Assembly: GCA_019633425.1 (NCBI GenBank)
Contig: WSUB01000005.1
Coordinates: 589,129 to 653,128 of the forward strand
Origin: Tulasnella sp. 424
Taxonomy: Eukaryota; Basidiomycota; Agaricomycetes; Cantharellales; Tulasnellaceae
Direction: 5' to 3'
Length of the DNA stretch: 64,000 nt
Shown piece by piece: positions 1 through 10,406 of this stretch (position 1 is its first letter; every line of letters starts with the position of its first letter). A program made the position numbers and the translations under genes. The notes below the pieces were generated by a model, which was not told where the DNA came from, did no database searches, and saw nothing but the letters and a program-made list of their open reading frames with translations.

Positions 1-1900
1 CGACGCGGCAGGTGCGGTCGAGGATACAGATGAGAAGGCCAATATGCACGATCCAGAGGAATTGACCAAAGACTGGGAGGTTGACCCGGAAAACCCGCGA
101 AATTGGTCCCCAGGAAGGAAATGGGCTATGGCTGGTTGCGTATCGCTTTATACGTTTGTGAGGTGGGTGCTCATCATGCGGCGCACTGATTGGAAAGTTG
201 ACGCCAATCCTCGTCAGTCCACTCGCGAGCTCCATGATGGCGCCCGCATTACCCGAGGTAGCTGTAGGCTATCATATCACCAGTAGGTTCCCGAGATTAT
301 GAGGCTTGGTCTCGACTCTGTAGCTCAGACATTGCCTCCGCAGACACGACTGTCATCGGTCTCACTCTGAGTATCTTCTTGTTGGCCTACGCACTTGGAC
401 CATTGTTGCTAGCGTAAGTACTTCTACCTCGTACGTACCTCTCCTTGATAGCTTACGCTCCTCTCCAGCCCACTCTCCGAGTTATACGGCCGAACCTGGG
501 TTCTCCACATCTCCAACTTCGTCTTCATCATATTCACTATCGCTTGCGCCGTCGCACCAAATACAGCCAGCCTCATCATCTTCCGTTTCATTTCCGGTCT
601 CGGTGGCTCAGCACCTCTTGCCATAGGCGCAGGCTCTATCACGGACTTGTTCGCTGAAGACGGTCGAGCAGCAGCAATGGGCATTTTTTCCCTTGGTCCC
701 CTCATAGGACCTGTGGTCGGACCCGTAGCAGGCGGTTTCATCGCTCAGCATCTCAGCTACCATTGGATATTCTGGGTTATCGCTATGCTTGCCGGCGCTG
801 CAAGTGCACTTGGCATCCCAATCTTAAGGGAGACATACGCACCTGTCATTTTGCGCAGGAGGGCGAAGAAGATGGGAAAGGAAGTCAAATCACCGCACTC
901 TCTGGGACAAATCCTTTGGTTGAATTTAACAAGACCGATAACCCTGTTGACAAGGAGCTTTATCTGCTTTATTTTCAGTTTGTATATGGCTGTGGTACGT
1001 GCTTGCCTTGACCTGCGTAGTGGAAATCATCCTGAATTTTGCTTTATCCTTTCAGATTTACGGTATCATGTACCTCCTATTCGTTACCTTCCCTCTTCTG
1101 TACGGAGAAACCTATGGCTGGAAAGCAGGCGTCGCAGGTCTTGTATGTACTCTTCCCATTCCGCTTGACTACCGCGTCTCTCTAACCTCTGGCTCCTGCC
1201 TGTTAGGCGTATCTTGGCCCCGGTGTCGGATTTTTCGTCGGTGTCATGTTTGCCGGCCGAACTGTGGATAGTATCTATTCCAAGGTACGTTCGTCTATCA
1301 GGGTATCGGGAAGACTGCGTCACTCATCTGCTGGAGTTTTACAGCTCAAGGAACGGAACAACGGCGTCGGCCAACCAGAATTCCGCATCCCGGTCATGTT
1401 CGTTGGCTCTTTCCTCGTTCCTATCGGGCTTTTGTGAGTTTCTATTCCTTCTCTTCTTGATGGCGTTGCTCATTTTACCTCACCCATCAGTTGGTACGGC
1501 TGGACAGCCGACAAGGGCCTCCATTGGATCCTGCCTATCATTGGCTCTGGTATCTTCGGAGCTGGAATGATGATGTGCTTCCTGCCGATTCAGGTCTATC
1601 TCGTTGATACCTTCAAGTATGCCGCAAGCGCTGTCGCTGCAGCCACGGTATGTGGTCACTCTCCAATCCCCGCTTCAACGTGCTCATAGAGTTGTCTGAC
1701 TCCTCTGCGCTCAATAGCTCCTTCGGTCTCTCTTTGGCTTCGCGTTTCCGCTCTTTGCAGAAAGGATATTCGACACTCTAGGTGTGGGAGGCGGTTATAG
1801 TTTGGTTGCTGGGATCTCCATCGTAGTGGGATGGCCGTTCCCCGTTTTGATTTACTTCAAGGGAGCAGCTATGCGCGCAAGAAGCGACTTGACGAGATGA
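1..1900 (+). CDS. MFS transporter, DHA1 drug/polyamine type (copy 1, 5' end outside window)
   Basis: Proton-coupled major facilitator of the plasma membrane, closest in style to fungal DHA1 drug/polyamine exporters. I place exons at 1-162, 218-282, 344-413, 469-994, 1056-1142, 1207-1284, 1345-1433, 1491-1647 and 1718-1900 (TGA); every junction is GT-AG and keeps frame. The N-terminal cytoplasmic tail has the family phrase DPENPRNWSPGRKWA just before TM1. Exon 4 carries a motif-A-like LSELYGRTWV and the antiporter motif C (GPLIGPVVGPVAGG). All complete exons have the same length as in the copy at 6497-8614, and no stop or frameshift is visible, so it is probably functional. The start codon lies upstream of the window; the ATG at 44 is internal. 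The substrate cannot be read from the sequence. Confidence 0.9.
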
Positions 1901-2243
1901 AAAAAAGTGCTCCCGGGAACTTCTTACACGATGGACTGCCGACTGTACAATCTTTCATCATTGCTTGATAGTCGATGCTATAGACCCCGCTCGCTAGACT
2001 CCTTGGGATCCAATGGTCCGGCACCACACACAACTATTATTATATTCCCAACCGCTGTAATGCCTAGTATACCGTTGCCTTTCGATCAATTGGGTGGTGT
2101 GCTGAACAAAATGCGATACAGGGAGAAATGCCTAAGCCTTGCGAAATCGATATCCCGATGCTGAAAGTCCGTTTGTCTTAAAATGTAACCCTTTGACGTC
2201 TATGGATCCAGTTTTTCCCGTCTCCAGAGTACCCGACGAGCTG

Positions 2244-3453
2244 TTATGTCTGCCTTCGACGTTTGACTTGCACAATAAAGGTTGGTTTCGACCATGCTCG
2301 AGCTCGTTCTTGGTTCCGAGGCAACTCACATCCACCTCGAACTAAGGTAACGTCCAAGTCTCGTCCTTCCACGCATCCCCAGCCATCCACCGGCCCAAAG
2401 TGGTTCCAGCTGAAGACGTTGTTGAAGCGGGCATGGACCAGCTGAGGCAGCTTAGGAACCCACTTATGCTCGATCATCTGCCGTTCGTTCGCCATCCGGA
2501 AGGTGACGACGACGCCTTGATCTCGAACCAGCTCCCGTCCGGAGTGTGCCTGCACATCAACGCGATTGATTAAGGTTCGGAAGGCTCGAGGTATCTGTTT
2601 CGGTCATCCTGGACATCGTGAAGGCGTAAACCTCCAGCTCCTCCAGCTGTGGGCAATGCTGCTCGATAAGACCCATCGTCCTCTCCTCCCAGCCGACACC
2701 GTGCAGACTGAGCGAACGGAGTTGGAAGGGCCCAGTGGTCAGGTACTGTACTATCTCGTTAAAACAGGATGTCACATGTCCCGACCCCCGATCCGGACCG
2801 GTAGAATTTTAAACTGTCCCCCGGTCCCGAGGGTCTCCGCCGGTCGGGACAGGTGTCCCCGCCGGTAAGAGGTAAATATTACAATAGGGCTCAGGTATAT
2901 ATATAGAGAATATATACCAGCAAAGGCTCTTCATATAATGGGTTCTCAAGCAACAATAAAAGACCTTAGACCTGTTCGTAAGGAATTGGGCGCGATGGTT
3001 AACGCTAGAAAGGCATGGGTACTTACAACTATTTTTGACGTCCGCTGGGATCATTGGTTCTGGACAAGAGAAACAAGAGGGACAGCAATATTTGTACGAG
3101 GGTGTAAAATACAAATAATAATTGCCACCAACGTAAACCGTCACACAACTTGAACATTGCTTTTGATTTCCAGACAAACGGTTTCTTAGGACTGGGAGCT
3201 CCTGAAGAGCCACAAATAACGTTTAAACCTAGAAGCATATTAATCCTCAGAGTATCTTAGACACCGGCAGACAGCTTTGGGGCGCCGCGAGGAACCGCTC
3301 CGGTAAGGTAAAAATTTGTCCCCCGGTCCCCTCTAGTCGCGCCGTCCCAAATTGCCGTGCCGGTAAAGAAAAATACTCCCGGTGTCCCTCATGCGCCTGT
3401 TATAACGAATAGTACAGTATTCTTCTTTCAGCGGGAAGGCTGCGACCGCCGAC
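2244..3453 (-). pseudogene. Truncated F-box/LRR-like gene remnant, split by an insertion
   Basis: This is the 3' part of a gene nearly identical to the intact F-box gene at 8961-10406 and convergent with the transporter in the same way. It retains the C-terminal region (for example HGVGWEERTMGLIEQHCPQL, and FGPVDGWGCVEGRDLDVTLV). There are frame breaks near 2500 and near 2570, where copy 2 reads GATTTGAGG and this copy reads GATTAAGG. A 672-bp element interrupts it at 2746-3417; the sequence resumes at 3420 for only ~35 bp and then ends. The F-box half is missing, so it cannot encode the ancestral protein. Confidence 0.85.
2746..3417. mobile_element. MITE-like element, 672 bp, TA target duplication
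   Basis: The ends are inverted: the left begins CTGTACTATCTCGTTA and the right, reverse-complemented, begins CTGTACTATTCGTTAT, followed on both sides by AACAGG, giving an imperfect terminal repeat of ~23 bp. The element is flanked by TA at 2744-2745 and 3418-3419, while the empty site in the paralogous copy (near 9466) has one TA. Subterminal direct repeats occur (GTCCCCCGGTCCC near 2816 and 3318, and CCGGTAAG-like words near 2862, 3300 and 3360). No transposase is recognisable; the longest reading frame (2809-3213, - strand) is Cys-rich but has no family I know. A TA duplication fits Tc1/mariner-type mobilisation. Confidence 0.8.
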
Positions 3454-3967
3454 ATCCGCGAATAACTTACACCTGGACGGGCGAGCGACCCCGAAGCATG
3501 TCGACGGAAGTAACAAGTATAGCTACTTGCAACATATGGGAATCGGAGACTTGAGCGCCAGCGAGGGCGACATTTGGCTGTGCGTCCGATCCTTTCCCAT
3601 AACTCCCACCCAAGATTGTCGCATACTGACGTCGAGATTGACCACGACCCGTTCTTGCAGGAGAGCTGAAACCAACTCGGACAAATATAAATCCCTGAGT
3701 CAAGATTTCCTCTGGGGACATTTGACTATACTTGCTTGTAGACGTATTTAGCATTGTGAGTGGTCGCGCGTTCCTCTGCCTTTCGATCATAGACTAAACG
3801 GGATTCGACACTCTAGACCAAGCCTACATAAACGACACTCATTTGGCAGGGTTGGTTTGAGATCCTTCGGCGCGGTGGACGTTCACATTTCACTGTATGG
3901 ACTCCGAGGCCCTCGCATATCGGACCCTATAGAATATTGATCGCTTTCCAATGAAGATTACTCCTCT
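3454..3967. other. Intergenic stretch, nothing recognised
   Basis: Lies between the breakpoint of the duplicated segment and the end of the dioxygenase pseudogene. I see no conserved reading frame, RNA gene or repeat. Confidence 0.4.
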
Positions 3968-4953
3968 TCACCCCTCCAGAGAATATTCCAAAGTTTGGGA
4001 ACCACCTTCTCCGGCGGTAGTATCTGCTAATTGAACCAATCTCTGCAACATCTGAAGGCGGATTCCGCGATCCTTCTTGTCCAGATCCTCTAACGTTCCC
4101 ACCATGTCAGGCGCCTTAATCCAGCTTACATCATGTTGCAGGATGTTCCTCGCACGCTTCTCTCCACCACGCGTGTCGCCCATGCAAGCGTGCAAGGTGA
4201 CTCGGGGGACCGTGTTGTCGTAGGTTGCACAATGGAGGATGTTGTTGTTGTAAAAGACTGTCTCGCCTCGTCGAAGGGGAACCTTGATTGCACCCGGCAT
4301 ATCCAGCGGGTTTGTTGGAGCAGCTGGCGTGCAGAGAGCTCGTTGAGATGGCGTTAAAGTTGCTTTGTGGGTTCCGGGGACGACGTAGAGAGATTCGTCG
4401 GCTAGGAGAGCCGTATTCCACTGAACACCGAACGAGCTGATTTTGAGGCGGGCGAGTTCTTCAGTCTCGTCTACTGTTGCAGGTATGTCATCCCGATGCC
4501 ATCTAAGTGCGAATGGTTTTTGGGATGGGTTGATGAGTAGGTTGAAGAGCTCTTGATGGACGAGAAAAGTGGAATATGTCCGTTAGCCTATCGGTTGGTC
4601 GCACATCAGAGGGGATGCATACCCATCTGCAGATCATCCGGTCGACAATCCAATAGCTCGCAGCAGACCTCGCGTAGGCATTGTGAGCCATACCACTCTG
4701 CAAACACAGGCTCCTCAAGCTCCGGATGCATCAGATGTTGCACTCCCCATACGTCCGTTTCGTCGCCCTCGAAAGGAGGGAACTACTTCCCAACGATTCG
4801 ACGGTGGGGCCAATTTCCATTACGGGTTCGTTCGATCACTCGAAGGCACGCATCGTTCAGTGCTTGGACCAGACCCGGAGGGATAAGGTCCGGTACTACG
4901 ACGTAACCGGTCGACTCGAGCTGAGCCCGAAGAGATTTTCGTTCAAGAGACAT
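3968..4953 (-). pseudogene. Phytanoyl-CoA dioxygenase (PhyH)-like gene with one in-frame stop
   Basis: Fe(II)/2-oxoglutarate dioxygenase of the PhyH superfamily. Exon 1 is 4623-4953 from the ATG at 4953; a 71-bp intron (GTATGC...CAAG) spans 4552-4622; exon 2 is 3968-4551. The joined frame has 304 codons. The iron ligands are present: HRD in FALRWHRDDIPAT, and a distal His in NNNILHCATYDN, followed by the Arg of TVPRVTLHA that typically binds 2-oxoglutarate. Codon 57 (4783-4785) is TAG, within VGK*FPPF, where a Gln codon CAG would fit. Both sides stay in the same frame and the rest looks intact, so this is a very young pseudogene, a rare allele or a sequence error. The next downstream Met would remove the N-terminal ~70 residues. 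Confidence 0.8.
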
Positions 4954-6496
4954 GATGGAACGCGAAGTTGAATAAGATGAAATATAGAACTAAATGTGGT
5001 TGGATGGACGGTGATGAAATGAAGGAAAGGACTTGCAGCCGTGTGGAGCACCCACGGAATTAGCGGCCCGGGGTATTGTCCATACCAAAGGTTGAATGGA
5101 GTAGCACACAATTATTACACCCGAAGAACACAGCATAGTAGACGTGTTGGGCTTGAAATGTCTATTGGAATTTATATCTATGTTTGAGGGGTACCGAATG
5201 ACAATCTACGCACCAAAAGGTACCGTATAGAGGCAAACTCGACTTTCCGGAGCAGAACACAAGATTCTGCAAATCTGGCCATGGATAACCGTCTGCTCCA
5301 TCGGACTCCGACTCGGATTTACGAGGAAGCGAACGAAGTCTTCCCATGCATCTTCGCTGTAACAGCAAAAGTGGACGGTCTGTGCCTTCGGGTAGCACAG
5401 GCAACGTCCCGACGCCCTTTGTCCCGCTTCCGTCGCTCAGAACCTTCTTCGTAATCTCCGGCTTGCCTCGAAGGGGGATGTCGATGCATACCTCAACTTG
5501 AAGGTCCTTAACTACCGCACGGCAAGCTCTCACCAGCTCTGCGATGATTCCTTTTCCGTCGCTCATGTCGTGAGTCCCCCAAGATTAAGACTTTTCCCGA
5601 CGGTCTCCATAACCATGGAACAGAATACGTAAGTCGTTGAGGATGTGCGCAATGGCCTGTCCCACAGAAACAGCATGCATAACGGAAGTCACACACAGTA
5701 CGAGCGTGGATGTCTGATAGGTACTCGACCCTTCTCTGGGTTGTCACCTTGCGCCAAGGGAATGTCTTAATAGACGAACCGGCATGAAAGCCGTGGTTTC
5801 GTTGAGATTTTGCAATCTGTACGCGACTTCTAACCCGCTGATCCCTCATTCGACCAAGACAAAAAAGCTGCCAAGCGGAATTCCGAGCCGCGTAGAAGAC
5901 CATTTGATGCGCCCACGGGTCGCGTTTCCAAGCAGCTTGGCTATTGGATGTAGAGCCGGGGGCCTGGGTGCTTTTGCTGGCGTGTCACACAGTTCATGTA
6001 ATTAACCAGGACTTTTGAGGGTATGAGGAGATTCACAATGACACAGAGCTAATGGGTAGGTGTGAAGGGTTTACTTGCCGAACCCACTATCAGGGATCGC
6101 GGCGCCCGCCGGGGAGAGTTCTGAGAACGAGGCACGCTTGCTTGGCGGATAAATCTCGAAATAGCATCGCGCCTCGGCCTGGGCCGTCGAACCCAGCGGC
6201 ACTGATCAAGCTATTGTCTTCATTGACGAGGTGCTACAAGTTGCAGATATCGGTATCATTCTTCAAAGTCGGAGACTGCCGTTTCGTTTTAGAAAAAAAA
6301 GGTTGATCAGCTTGGGCAGGGTTGGCCGGAAATTGATGGTCACCGGGAATGAAAGGCGCGATATCTCCGTGCAGTTTCGCATTGAACTGATGACAATCCC
6401 CAGCTTACGTCCAGCGTCGAGCACCAGAGTATACATAGAGATGAAGTCGGTGTTGGTTCGAAGACTCGTGATCTTTTCGCCCCCTCTCCTACTCTG
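4954..6496. other. 1.5-kb spacer with a possible degraded reading frame on - strand
   Basis: Between the dioxygenase and the second transporter. On the - strand 5162-5566 is open for 134 codons (starting MSDGKGIIAELVRACRAVVK), and overlapping open frames reach 5903. Phrases such as PWPDLQNLVF recall the LRR-like tails of the F-box genes in this window, but the frames change and I cannot assemble a protein. It may be an old gene relic. A TATA-like GTATACATA lies near 6429, about 65 bp before the transporter start. Confidence 0.3.
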
Positions 6497-8614
6497 ATGG
6501 CGCGCTCGAATGAAGGCAAGTCCAGCTCACCGCCGGGAACTCCAGCGTCCACAGCAAGGACCCTCCCGACCCCAATTTCCAGAACACAAACAAGCACCGA
6601 CGAGCACCCAACCTCATCGAGCTTGAAGGAAAAGGATACCGGCGCGCGCCCATCAGCACCAACAACGCAAAGCACTCATGCTACTCACGACCCGCATACC
6701 AAGTTGGCCGACGATGCGGCAGGGGCGGTCGAGGATACAGATGAAAAGGCCAACATGCACGACCCAGAGGAATTGACCAAAGACTGGGAGGTTGACCCCG
6801 AAAACCCGAGAAATTGGTCTCCAGGAAGGAAATGGGCTATGGCTGGTTGCGTATCGTTTTATACGTTTGTGAGGTGGGTGCTCATCATGCATGCGACGCG
6901 CTGATTGGAAAGTTGACTGACCCTGGTGCCAATCCTCGTTAGTCCACTCGCGAGCTCTATGATGGCGCCCGCATTGCCCGAGATAGCTGTAGGCTATCAT
7001 ATCACCAGTAGGTTCCCGAGGTTATGGGGCTGGTCTCTGTAGCTCAGACACTTGCTTTCGCAGACACAACTGTCATTGGTCTCACTCTGAGTATCTACCT
7101 GTTGGCCTACGCACTTGGACCATTGGTGCTAGCGTAAGTACTTTCTACCTCATACGTACCTCTCCTTAATAGCTTACGCGCCTCTCCAGCCCACTCTCCG
7201 AAATGTACGGCCGAACTTGGGTTCTCCACATCTCCAACTTCGTCTTCATAATATTCACCATCGCATGCGCCGTCGCACCGAATACAGCCAGTCTCATCAT
7301 CTTCCGTTTCATTTCCGGTCTCGGTGGCTCAGCACCCCTCGCCATCGGTGCAGGCTCTATCACCGACTTGTTCGCTGAAGAGGGTCGAGCGGCAGCAATG
7401 GGCATCTTCACCCTTGGTCCGCTCATAGGACCTGTGGTCGGACCCGTAGCAGGCGGTTTCGTCGCTCAGCATCTCAGCTACCATTGGATATTCTGGATCA
7501 TCGCTATCCTTGCCGGCGCTGCAAGTGCACTTGGCATCCCAATCTTAAGGGAGACATACGCACCTGTCATTTTGCGGAGGAGGGCGAAGAAGCTGGGGAA
7601 GGAAGTCAAATCACCGCACTCTCTGGGAGAAATCCTTTGGTTGAATTTAACCAGACCGATAACCCTGTTGACAAGGAGCTTTATCTGCTTTATCTTCAGT
7701 TTGTATATGGCTGTGGTGTGTGCTTGCCTTGACCTGCGTGGTGGATATCATCCTAAACCTTGCTCTATCCTTTCAGATTTACGGTATCATGTACCTCCTA
7801 TTCGTTACCTTCCCTCTTCTGTACGGAGAAGTCTATGGCTGGAAAGCAGGCGTCGCAGGTCTTGTATGTACTCTTCCCATTCCGCTTGCCGACCGCGTCT
7901 CACTAACCTTTGGTTCCTGCCTGTTAGGCGTATCTTGGACCCGGTATCGGGTTTCTCGTCGGTGTCATGTTTGCCGGCCGAAATGTGGATAGCATCTATG
8001 CCAAAGTACGTTCGTCTATTAGGGTGTAGGGAAGAGCGGCGTCACTAATCTGCTGGAGTTTCACAGCTCAAAGAACGGAACAACGGCGTCGGCCAACCTG
8101 AATTCCGCATCCCAGTCATGTTCGTCGGCTCTTTCATCGTTCCTATCGGGCTTTTGTGAGTTTTTATTCCTTCTCTTCTGGTTGGCGTTGCTCACTCTAC
8201 CTCGCCCCTTAGTTGGTACGGCTGGACAGCCGACAAGGGCCTCCATTGGATCCTGCCTATCATTGGCTCTGGTATCTTCGGCGCTGGAATGATGATGTGC
8301 TTCCTGCCGATCCAGGTCTATCTCGTTGACACCTTTACGTATGCCGCAAGCGCTGTCGCTGCAGCCACGGTACGTGGTCGCTCTCCAGAACATGCTCATA
8401 GACGTTGTCTGACTCCCCTACGTTTCAATAGCTTCTTCGGTCTCTCTTCGGCTTCGTGTTTCCGCTCTTTGCAGAAAGGATATTCACCGCTCTAGGTGTG
8501 GGAGGCGGTTATAGTTTGGTTGCTGGGATCTCCATCGTAGTGGGATGGCCGTTCCCCGTTTTGATTTACTTCAAGGGAGCCGCTATGCGCGCAAGAAGCG
8601 ACTTGACGAGATAA
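6497..8614 (+). CDS. MFS transporter, DHA1 drug/polyamine type (copy 2, complete)
   Basis: Complete 543-residue transporter. Exons: 6497-6873, 6943-7007, 7064-7133, 7190-7715, 7777-7863, 7928-8005, 8067-8155, 8213-8369, 8432-8614 (TAA). The first ~125 residues are a hydrophilic Ser/Thr/Pro-rich cytoplasmic tail ending in DPENPRNWSPGRKWA; TM1 begins in exon 1 and continues into SPLASSMMAPALPEIA. Motif A-like LSEMYGRTWV and motif C (GPLIGPVVGPVAGG) are in exon 4; the last helix is in exon 9. The start at 6497 is the first ATG giving the full tail seen in part in copy 1. It is a probable plasma-membrane exporter of drugs, polyamines or metabolites. It is paired convergently with the F-box gene at 8961, as in the duplicate. 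Intron 1 is longer here than in copy 1; all exon lengths match. Confidence 0.93.
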
Positions 8615-9502
8615 AGAAACGAAATCTAGCTCCTGGGAGCTTCTTATGACACGATGGACTGCCGACTGTACGATCTTTCACCATTGCGTGATAGTCGATG
8701 CTATAGACCCCCGCTCGCTAGACTCCTTGGGATCTACTGGTGGGCACCCCATATGACTATTATTATATTCCCAACCGCTGTAATGCTTAGTATAACGTTG
8801 TCGTTCGATCAATTGGGTTGTGTGCGGAACAAGATACGATACAGAGAGAAATGTCTGAGCCTTGCGAAATGGATATGGAGATAATGAAAGTCCGTTTGTC
8901 GTGAAATCTAGCCCTTTAAGGGATCCAATTCCCTCTGTCTCCAACGTACGCGAGGAGCTGTTATGTCTGCCTTCGACGTTTGACTAGCGGAATAAAGGTT
9001 AGTTTCGACCATGCACGAGCTCGTTCTTGGTTCCGAGGCGACTCACATTCACCTCGAACTAGGGTGACGTCCAAGTCTCGTCCTTCCACGCATCCCCAGC
9101 CATCCACCGGCCCAAAATGCTTCCAGCTGAAGACGCTGTTGAAGCGGGCATGGATCAGCTGGGGTAGTTTAGGAACCCACTTCTGCTCGATCATCTGCCG
9201 TTCGTTGTCCCTCCATCCGGCAGGCGACGACGCCTTGATCTCGAACCAGCTCCCGTCCGGAGTGTGCCTGCACATCAATGCGATTGATTTGAGGTTCGGA
9301 AGGTTCGGGGTATCTGTTTCGTTCATCTTGGGCATCGTGAAGGCGTAAACCTTGAGCTCCTCCAGCTGTGGGCAATGTTGCTCGATAAGACCCATCGTCC
9401 TCTCCTCCCAGCCGACACCGTGCAGGCTCAGCGAGCGGATTTGGAAGGGTCCGGCGGTGAGGTATTCCTCTTTCAGCGGGAAGGCTGCGACTGCCGATAT
9501 GG
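6719..9502. repeat. Segmental duplication, copy 2 (MFS + F-box)
   Basis: Counterpart of 1-3453. The similarity covers the transporter from at least codon 75, the 8615-8960 spacer (matching 1901-2243) and the 3' portion of the F-box gene. Because the first window base is already inside copy 1, the true left boundary is not visible. Confidence 0.8.
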
Positions 9503-10406
9503 TGAGCGACTCGAGGGCCAGGTGTTTGCAGAACAGCCTGACATTGGAAGGTCGACCTTGGAAGCTCGTGAGGTTTGTGGCGATATCCTCGGCAAGGGTT
9601 TGAACGGGGCGGATGTCCATCGTATCTGGAGTACTGAGGTGGGTGATATCCGGGTATTGGGCTAGGATTTCGCCCATCGCTCCAAAGTATTCGTTCTCCA
9701 TCCGCAGACTTGTTCCCTCGGCAAAGATGTCCAACACTTCCAAGTTATCGTTTGGGCTTTCTTCTTCTTCCAAGAAGTGACCAGCTCCGGTGAGAAGCCA
9801 GACGTCGATGCGGATTGTTTTGAGGCTTTCGAGGTACATGAGCATAAACGCTTGATCCGGAATGCTGCTACCATTATCCGCGTTGTTGAGCTTCAACTCC
9901 TGTATCCTGGACTGTTCGAAGCATTCGTCCTCTACGTCCGGAGATACGTAAGCTGGCTGGAAGGAGAGTCGTCGTAGGTGGGTGGATCCGCCAATGTGAG
10001 CCCACATTCCCGGCGTGACGAAGGTCTTGAAGAGCTCCAACGCTCGAAGGTTGTGGAACATCTTGAACGCTTTCTCCATGGCTACGGCACTCGCATCCAA
10101 GCCCCGAGCCGGCATGCCCGGTCCGACGATGCTCCAATTCGACAGGCGAAGCTCTTTGACCCATCCTCTGGCCTCTGGGTTGTTATCAAAGAACAAGAAC
10201 AGGCTGAACGCTCTGCCCAAGCCGCTGAACCCGTCAAGGACGATGCGTTCAAAGAGGAATGGGCGGCATACTTGACGTAAATGTCGGCAGACGAGGGAGA
10301 TGGTTGGTACCGCTTTGGGGACGTTTTGGAGGTAGAGAATAATGTCCCTCCAAACTTCAACAGGAAGGTCGGGCAGTGAATTCTGTGACATGGATTGTTG
10401 GTGCAT
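8961..10406 (-). CDS. F-box/LRR-like protein (family 2, intact)
   Basis: 481 residues in one exon. Residues ~10-50 form an F-box (SLPDLPVEVWRDIILYLQNV ... CRHLRQVCRPFLFERIVLDG), which would bind Skp1 in an SCF ubiquitin ligase. The remaining ~400 residues are Leu-rich with irregular LRR-like strands (for example LRALELFKTF, LESLTISAVAAF, IRSLSLHGVGW), expected to form the substrate-binding surface. It ends in a basic VKRRRQT. A second in-frame ATG five codons in (10391) could also serve as start. It is convergent with the transporter at 6497; a broken relative lies at 2244-3453. The substrate is unknown. Confidence 0.85.
   Translation of the reverse strand: MHQQSMSQNSLPDLPVEVWRDIILYLQNVPKAVPTISLVCRHLRQVCRPFLFERIVLDGFSGLGRAFSLFLFFDNNPEARGWVKELRLSNWSIVGPGMPARGLDASAVAMEKAFKMFHNLRALELFKTFVTPGMWAHIGGSTHLRRLSFQPAYVSPDVEDECFEQSRIQELKLNNADNGSSIPDQAFMLMYLESLKTIRIDVWLLTGAGHFLEEEESPNDNLEVLDIFAEGTSLRMENEYFGAMGEILAQYPDITHLSTPDTMDIRPVQTLAEDIATNLTSFQGRPSNVRLFCKHLALESLTISAVAAFPLKEEYLTAGPFQIRSLSLHGVGWEERTMGLIEQHCPQLEELKVYAFTMPKMNETDTPNLPNLKSIALMCRHTPDGSWFEIKASSPAGWRDNERQMIEQKWVPKLPQLIHARFNSVFSWKHFGPVDGWGCVEGRDLDVTLVRGECESPRNQERARAWSKLTFIPLVKRRRQT

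Larger units (their letters stand above)
1..3453. repeat. Segmental duplication, copy 1 (MFS + F-box remnant)
   Basis: This stretch is closely similar to about 6719-9502, through exons, introns, the intergenic spacer and the 3' part of a convergent F-box gene. Similarity stops near 3453, where the F-box sequence changes abruptly to unrelated DNA. Copy 1 also holds a 672-bp insertion (2746-3417) absent from copy 2. Confidence 0.85.

Noticed and set aside
2809..3213. Cys-rich 134-codon frame inside the MITE-like element
   Set aside because: No transposase or zinc-finger spacing that fits a known family, so I treat the element as non-autonomous.
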